Origin: Panagrolaimus kolymaensis
Lineage: Eukaryota; Nematoda; Chromadorea; Rhabditida; Panagrolaimidae
Length of the DNA stretch: 64,000 nucleotides
Reading direction: 5' to 3'
Assembly (NCBI GenBank): GCA_028622995.1
Contig: JAJQJQ010000016.1
Location: 558,001 to 622,000 of the forward strand
Position 1 is the stretch's first letter, and each line of letters opens with the position of its first letter. A program made the position numbers and the translations under genes. This document shows positions 61,801 to 64,000 of the stretch, piece by piece. The notes below the pieces were generated by a model. The model was not told where the DNA came from. It did no database searches and saw nothing but the letters and a program-made list of their open reading frames with translations.

Positions 61801-64000
61801 ACGTAGCTGAAACGAAAAAAAGGAAGAATAAAAGATAAGAGACGCAATATTTTTTTTTGCAATATTATTATTTTCATCAAAAATTTGTGAAAGCATAGAA
61901 AAATAAAGAAATCGAAAAAACGTTTTCCACACACTGTGCTTATTTTCCCCTCACAAGATCTTACCTAAAATAATAATCGCCTACATATTTTTACACTACT
62001 TTATTCCCATTATTAAATATTGCTGTTTTCTTCTAAACTCAAAGTTGAAACCACAAAATGGTTTTTATTTATTTAATAATGAGCTTCAAAAAAAAGAGAA
62101 TGATACTGTCATCTCTCCCGAGGATTGGATACACAACAACAAAAAAACACAAAACAAATTGGCATTTTTCTTCGATGCAAATGTTCACAAAAAAATAAGT
62201 GTTACCACGTGCTTGAGTAACCTTTTCCATTTCTTACAAAATAATAATAAGGGCTGCAGAAAAGGGGTAAAAGGTAAAAGTTTCTTATGTATAAAAAAAT
62301 AATAAACACTTGTGGCTTGTTGCCAATTAAGTTAAAAGGTTTTTCATCAATCTCTTCTTCAGCTTTGACAACAAAACAAAAAAGTCAAAAGAAGCAGAAA
62401 AATGGTTGTTAGGTAAAAAAAAAAGTGTCTTCAGGAGGGAGAAAAGGTAAGCAAGCAACATTATTTCATTGTCAGCTGACTTATCTCTTTTTTACCTTCT
62501 ACACGTTTCTTCTTCCTCATCTTCTCCTTCTTCAACAATCATTCCCTTAGTTAAGGAAGAAAAAGCAGTCGATGATAACAATTTCTCCAGATCTTGATGG
62601 TTTTTTTGTTATCAGTCTTAAAGGCGCCAAAAAGGATTTTAAAGTCTGCTTTTGCAGAGGAAATAACAGTATTTCTTGTTATAAGCTTGTTAAGAAAAAA
62701 AAATTATGTGGGAGAGAAAAACCAACATTGCAAAATTGAATTAATTTTTTAAAATAAATAAAATTATACATTTTTGAAAAAAAGAAAAAAAAGGAGTTTA
62801 ACCAATTTTTTGGTATCCGGAAGCAGAAGAAAAAAAAAACGCAACAGACTATGCCAAAGGCAATTAACGACAGAAAAGTAAAGGATGATGGCTGCTTGGG
62901 TATACGGTATATTAGGAGTTTTAACATTTCTTGTTTTTTTTGGACAAAAAAATTCAGAATGAATTAACGTGAAATTTAAGATGCAACCAAAATAATGGAA
63001 ACCCTGCAGCGACAGATGGCAAATTTTAACGTGCGCGAATTCACTGTGGATGAAGAAAAAAAAACATAAAGAGTTAAAAAGCCGGTTTTGGACAATTTTT
63101 TTTCTTCCGAAAATCATCCCCACTTCTTTTTTTTTCTTTTCCTTTTTTTCGAAGGAGGAAGCGATTATGAAAGTTTGACAATGGGAGAAACGGAAAGGGG
63201 AAGGAAGGGCATAAATGTCAATATTGACCCTCAAAAAAGTTACAAGAAAGATAAATAAATGACCTTTATTAAGTTGAGGTCACAACCTCCGCCACCGAAT
63301 GGAACTTATAATAACCATGTCGAGACTTAAATATTATTGCGACAGCCGAATAGAGAAGACCACCATTTCTTTTTCCTAATTTGCAGACGATTTCTAGCAG
63401 TAGCAGAGCGCCTGCTGTGAAAAGATTGCTACACGCGGATGCAAATTTTAATGTGATGATATGATTTAAATGTTTCATAGTTATTATGCATTTAAAAAAA
63501 TTTGGTTTTCGCTATTACGTATGCTTTTTTTCAAACAGATAGAAGAAAATTTTCGAAAAAAAAACATTCATTTTACTTGGAAAAAAAGTTTTGTTGCGAT
63601 TTATTTTTTTGACAGAAAAAGCAAAAAAAAAGTGAATCTTGTTTCTTCTCAAACTTCTTTTCCTGAAGAAAAGTCTTGAATGAATAAAAAAAAATGACAC
63701 AATAAATCAGTTCCAAAACTATTGCTCTTGGTCATCACATCATCAAAAAAAAATGAAAATGAATGAAAACATAAGAAACAACTGTTTTTCGGGAGAAAAA
63801 TATGTATTGCGCAGAGAAACAAGTGTTTGATTGAGTGAAAATCTCTTCAATGACACTCATTCACTCATTTCATTCATTCACGAAAACATAATATTATTTT
63901 ATTATATTTGGCTGCCGCAAGAAAAAACATAAACTTTGAACAACCTCTCGCACTTTTATATTTTCACCACACTTTTTGCGCCTTTTTATAGCTCATCTTT
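55884..64000. other. About 8 kb gene-free region upstream of the Sox gene
   Basis: No chain of exons, domain, tRNA or transposon ends could be supported on either strand. Open frames (for example 57825-58040, 58626-58841, 60239-60625, 62764-63234) are homopolymer-driven Lys- or Phe-rich peptides without good splice partners. A less AT-rich patch at about 57360-57560 stands out and may be a regulatory element or non-coding RNA. Position upstream of a developmental regulator makes enhancer content likely (inference). Confidence 0.5.

Noticed and set aside
1..64000. CRISPR arrays, rRNA genes, retroelements with reverse transcriptase
   Set aside because: No regularly spaced repeats, no rRNA-like blocks and no RT motifs were seen on either strand.

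Overview
The window is nuclear DNA of an animal, almost certainly a nematode. Evidence: AT-rich sequence, many introns of about 43-55 nt ending in TTTTTAG or TTTCAG, splice-acceptor-like sites a few bases before several start codons (as expected for trans-splicing), and genes recognisable as midasin, afadin, myotubularin, a SoxC factor and nematode-type transporters. A tylenchine or panagrolaimid-like worm would fit, but that is inference. Exon chains below were built by hand from splice motifs and reading phase; all complete chains keep phase from ATG to stop.

Layout. 1-3946 (minus): 5' part of midasin (ribosome assembly AAA ATPase), running off the left edge. 4249-4908: non-coding foldback element with 194-bp inverted repeats. 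5905-9926: apparently intact Kolobok-like DNA transposon (TTAA flanks, identical 411-bp inverted repeats) with a THAP-finger transposase and a second protein resembling the P2X7 receptor C-terminal domain. 10253-10321: degenerate tRNA-like sequence. 11789-23192 (plus): afadin (RA-RA-FHA-DIL-PDZ), 14 exons, with a hAT-type MITE in one intron and a probable alternative first exon. 23960-25114: divergent protein kinase. 25418-25874 (minus): broken gene. 27070-27572: globin-like fragment fused to a 546-bp, two-mismatch copy of the afadin 3' end. 28039-29726: membrane-anchored repeat protein with duplicated exons. 30312-31238: NYN/Zc3h12a-type RNase. 31539-35732: J-like domain joined to a MOV10/Armitage-like SF1 helicase, with a tail made of similar symmetric exons. 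36211-37866: SLC2-like sugar transporter, convergent with a LAT-type amino-acid transporter (38572-41612, minus). 43734-45483 (minus): unrecognised protein with a weak F-box-like start. 48376-49152 (minus): four-helix membrane protein. 50183-52512 (plus): active-type myotubularin. 54151-55883 (minus): SoxC transcription factor. 55884-64000: about 8 kb without a supportable gene, upstream of the Sox gene.

How the genes relate. Most are unlinked housekeeping or developmental genes, as in an ordinary nematode chromosome. The neighbouring pair NYN RNase plus J-helicase is the one set that could form a functional RNA-processing or silencing unit. Mobile DNA and a recent local duplication cluster in 4-28 kb. 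The most striking items are the young two-gene Kolobok-like element, the J-MOV10 fusion with its exon array, and the afadin/globin duplication.
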